Source of the DNA: Lentisphaeria bacterium
Lineage (GTDB): Bacteria > Verrucomicrobiota > Lentisphaeria > Oligosphaerales > Oligosphaeraceae
Assembly (NCBI GenBank): GCA_016302725.1
Contig: JAEDNB010000153.1
Coordinates: 1 to 5,229, forward strand
DNA length: 5,229 bases
Direction: 5' to 3'
Part shown: positions 4,852 through 5,229 of the stretch, piece by piece
Layout of the letters: the number at the start of each line of letters is the position of its first letter
Position numbering within the stretch: position 1 is the first letter of the stretch
Translations under genes and position numbers: made by a program
The notes under the pieces: generated by a model
Database searches by the model: none
Seen by the model: only the letters and a program-made list of their open reading frames with translations
Told to the model about the DNA's origin: nothing

Positions 4852-5229
4852 CTATTTCAGGACAATGCCGGAGACGACAAGCAGGGGACGGCTCCAGCCG
4901 CGCTTCCGCTCCTGCAGGCCGCTGACCTCCACTACCTGCCCCTCCCAGTCCTTCAGGGAGAAGCGCTCCGCCCGAAGGTAGGCCTCGGGGACATACCGGC
5001 CATTCTCCTTCCGGCAAAGGGCGTGGGTGGTTTCCTCATTGGCATTGGGACCAAGGGGCACAATGATGCCCGACAGGGTGGCGCGCACCCGTTCCCCGGG
5101 CTGAAGGACGGGTGCCTGGGAAATCTCCTTTTCCATTTGGCTTTCCTGGATGCCGCCCATGATGTCCTCCTCCTGGTCCACCATCTTCCGGGCCTGCTCC
5201 AGGGACGCTTTCTGCTTTTCCAGTTCCTG
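4852..5229 (-). CDS. Unrecognised protein, C-terminal 125 residues (5' end outside window)
   Basis: The frame is open to the right edge: 15 codons before the first in-window Met (5182-5184) read QELEKQKASLEQARK without a stop and continue the same charged helical pattern, so the true start most likely lies outside the window. Visible residues 1-37 are rich in Glu, Gln and Lys with Leu and Met at intervals, like the end of a coiled coil or long helix. Residues 42-125 look like a small beta-rich domain: GERVRATLSGIIVPLG, then RYVPEAYLRAERFSL, and finally WEGQVVEVSG and PLLVVSGIVL, a strand pattern suggestive of an OB- or SH3-like barrel. I cannot assign a family or function. The stop is TAG at 4852-4854, and galE starts 197 nt further on the same strand. 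The coding call rests on the coherent protein character up to the edge. Confidence 0.65.
   Translation of the reverse strand, partial: QELEKQKASLEQARKMVDQEEDIMGGIQESQMEKEISQAPVLQPGERVRATLSGIIVPLGPNANEETTHALCRKENGRYVPEAYLRAERFSLKDWEGQVVEVSGLQERKRGWSRPLLVVSGIVLK

Noticed and set aside
4655..5017. N-terminal extension of galE by 121 codons
   Set aside because: The Rossmann strand of GalE starts directly after the ATG at 4652-4654; the extension is low-complexity and overlaps the right-edge gene in a different frame.

Overview
The window is GC-rich bacterial chromosome with every recognisable gene on the minus strand. From right to left it holds: the 3' part of an unrecognised gene running in from the right edge (4852-5229), a UDP-glucose 4-epimerase gene (galE, 3680-4654), an integral-membrane protein of the UPF0104 / LPG_synthase_TM flippase-like family (2632-3660), a complete asparaginyl-tRNA synthetase gene (asnS, 1238-2635), and a signal-anchored protein whose C-terminal part looks like the DUF3014 family (157-1005). 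I see no tRNA or rRNA gene, insertion sequence or CRISPR array. A Gram-negative bacterium fits best. The style of the GalE and of the right-edge protein makes me think of Verrucomicrobiota or a similar phylum, but this is a weak impression, not a demonstration.

galE, the membrane protein and asnS look like one transcription unit: 19 nt separate galE from the membrane gene, and the membrane gene ends inside the asnS start in a 4-nt ATGA overlap. A 232-nt gap follows asnS. It holds a GC-rich inverted repeat and then an AT-rich island with a perfect TATAAT box, so the DUF3014-like gene probably has its own promoter. It also has the only strong Shine-Dalgarno sequence in the window. The 197-nt gap between galE and the right-edge gene has inverted and direct repeats and a G-rich block, but no clear sigma-70 promoter.

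GalE interconverts UDP-glucose and UDP-galactose and supplies sugar nucleotide for envelope polysaccharide. The membrane protein belongs to a family that includes the flippase half of MprF and glycolipid-linked proteins, so a shared envelope role for the two is plausible. AsnRS is a housekeeping translation enzyme. Its tight coupling to a stand-alone MprF-type membrane domain is the most thought-provoking arrangement here, because MprF proteins use aminoacyl-tRNA and mycobacterial LysX fuses such a membrane domain to a lysyl-tRNA synthetase. No aminoacyl-transferase domain is present in the window, so a functional link is speculation.

At the base level the plus strand is strikingly G-rich, so the coding strand is C-rich and the mRNA leaders are pyrimidine-rich. 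Two canonical G-quadruplex motifs lie on the template strand 14-18 nt upstream of the galE and asnS start codons. The composition also creates long open frames on the plus strand, which I regard as shadows. I did not find a convincing new multi-gene system.
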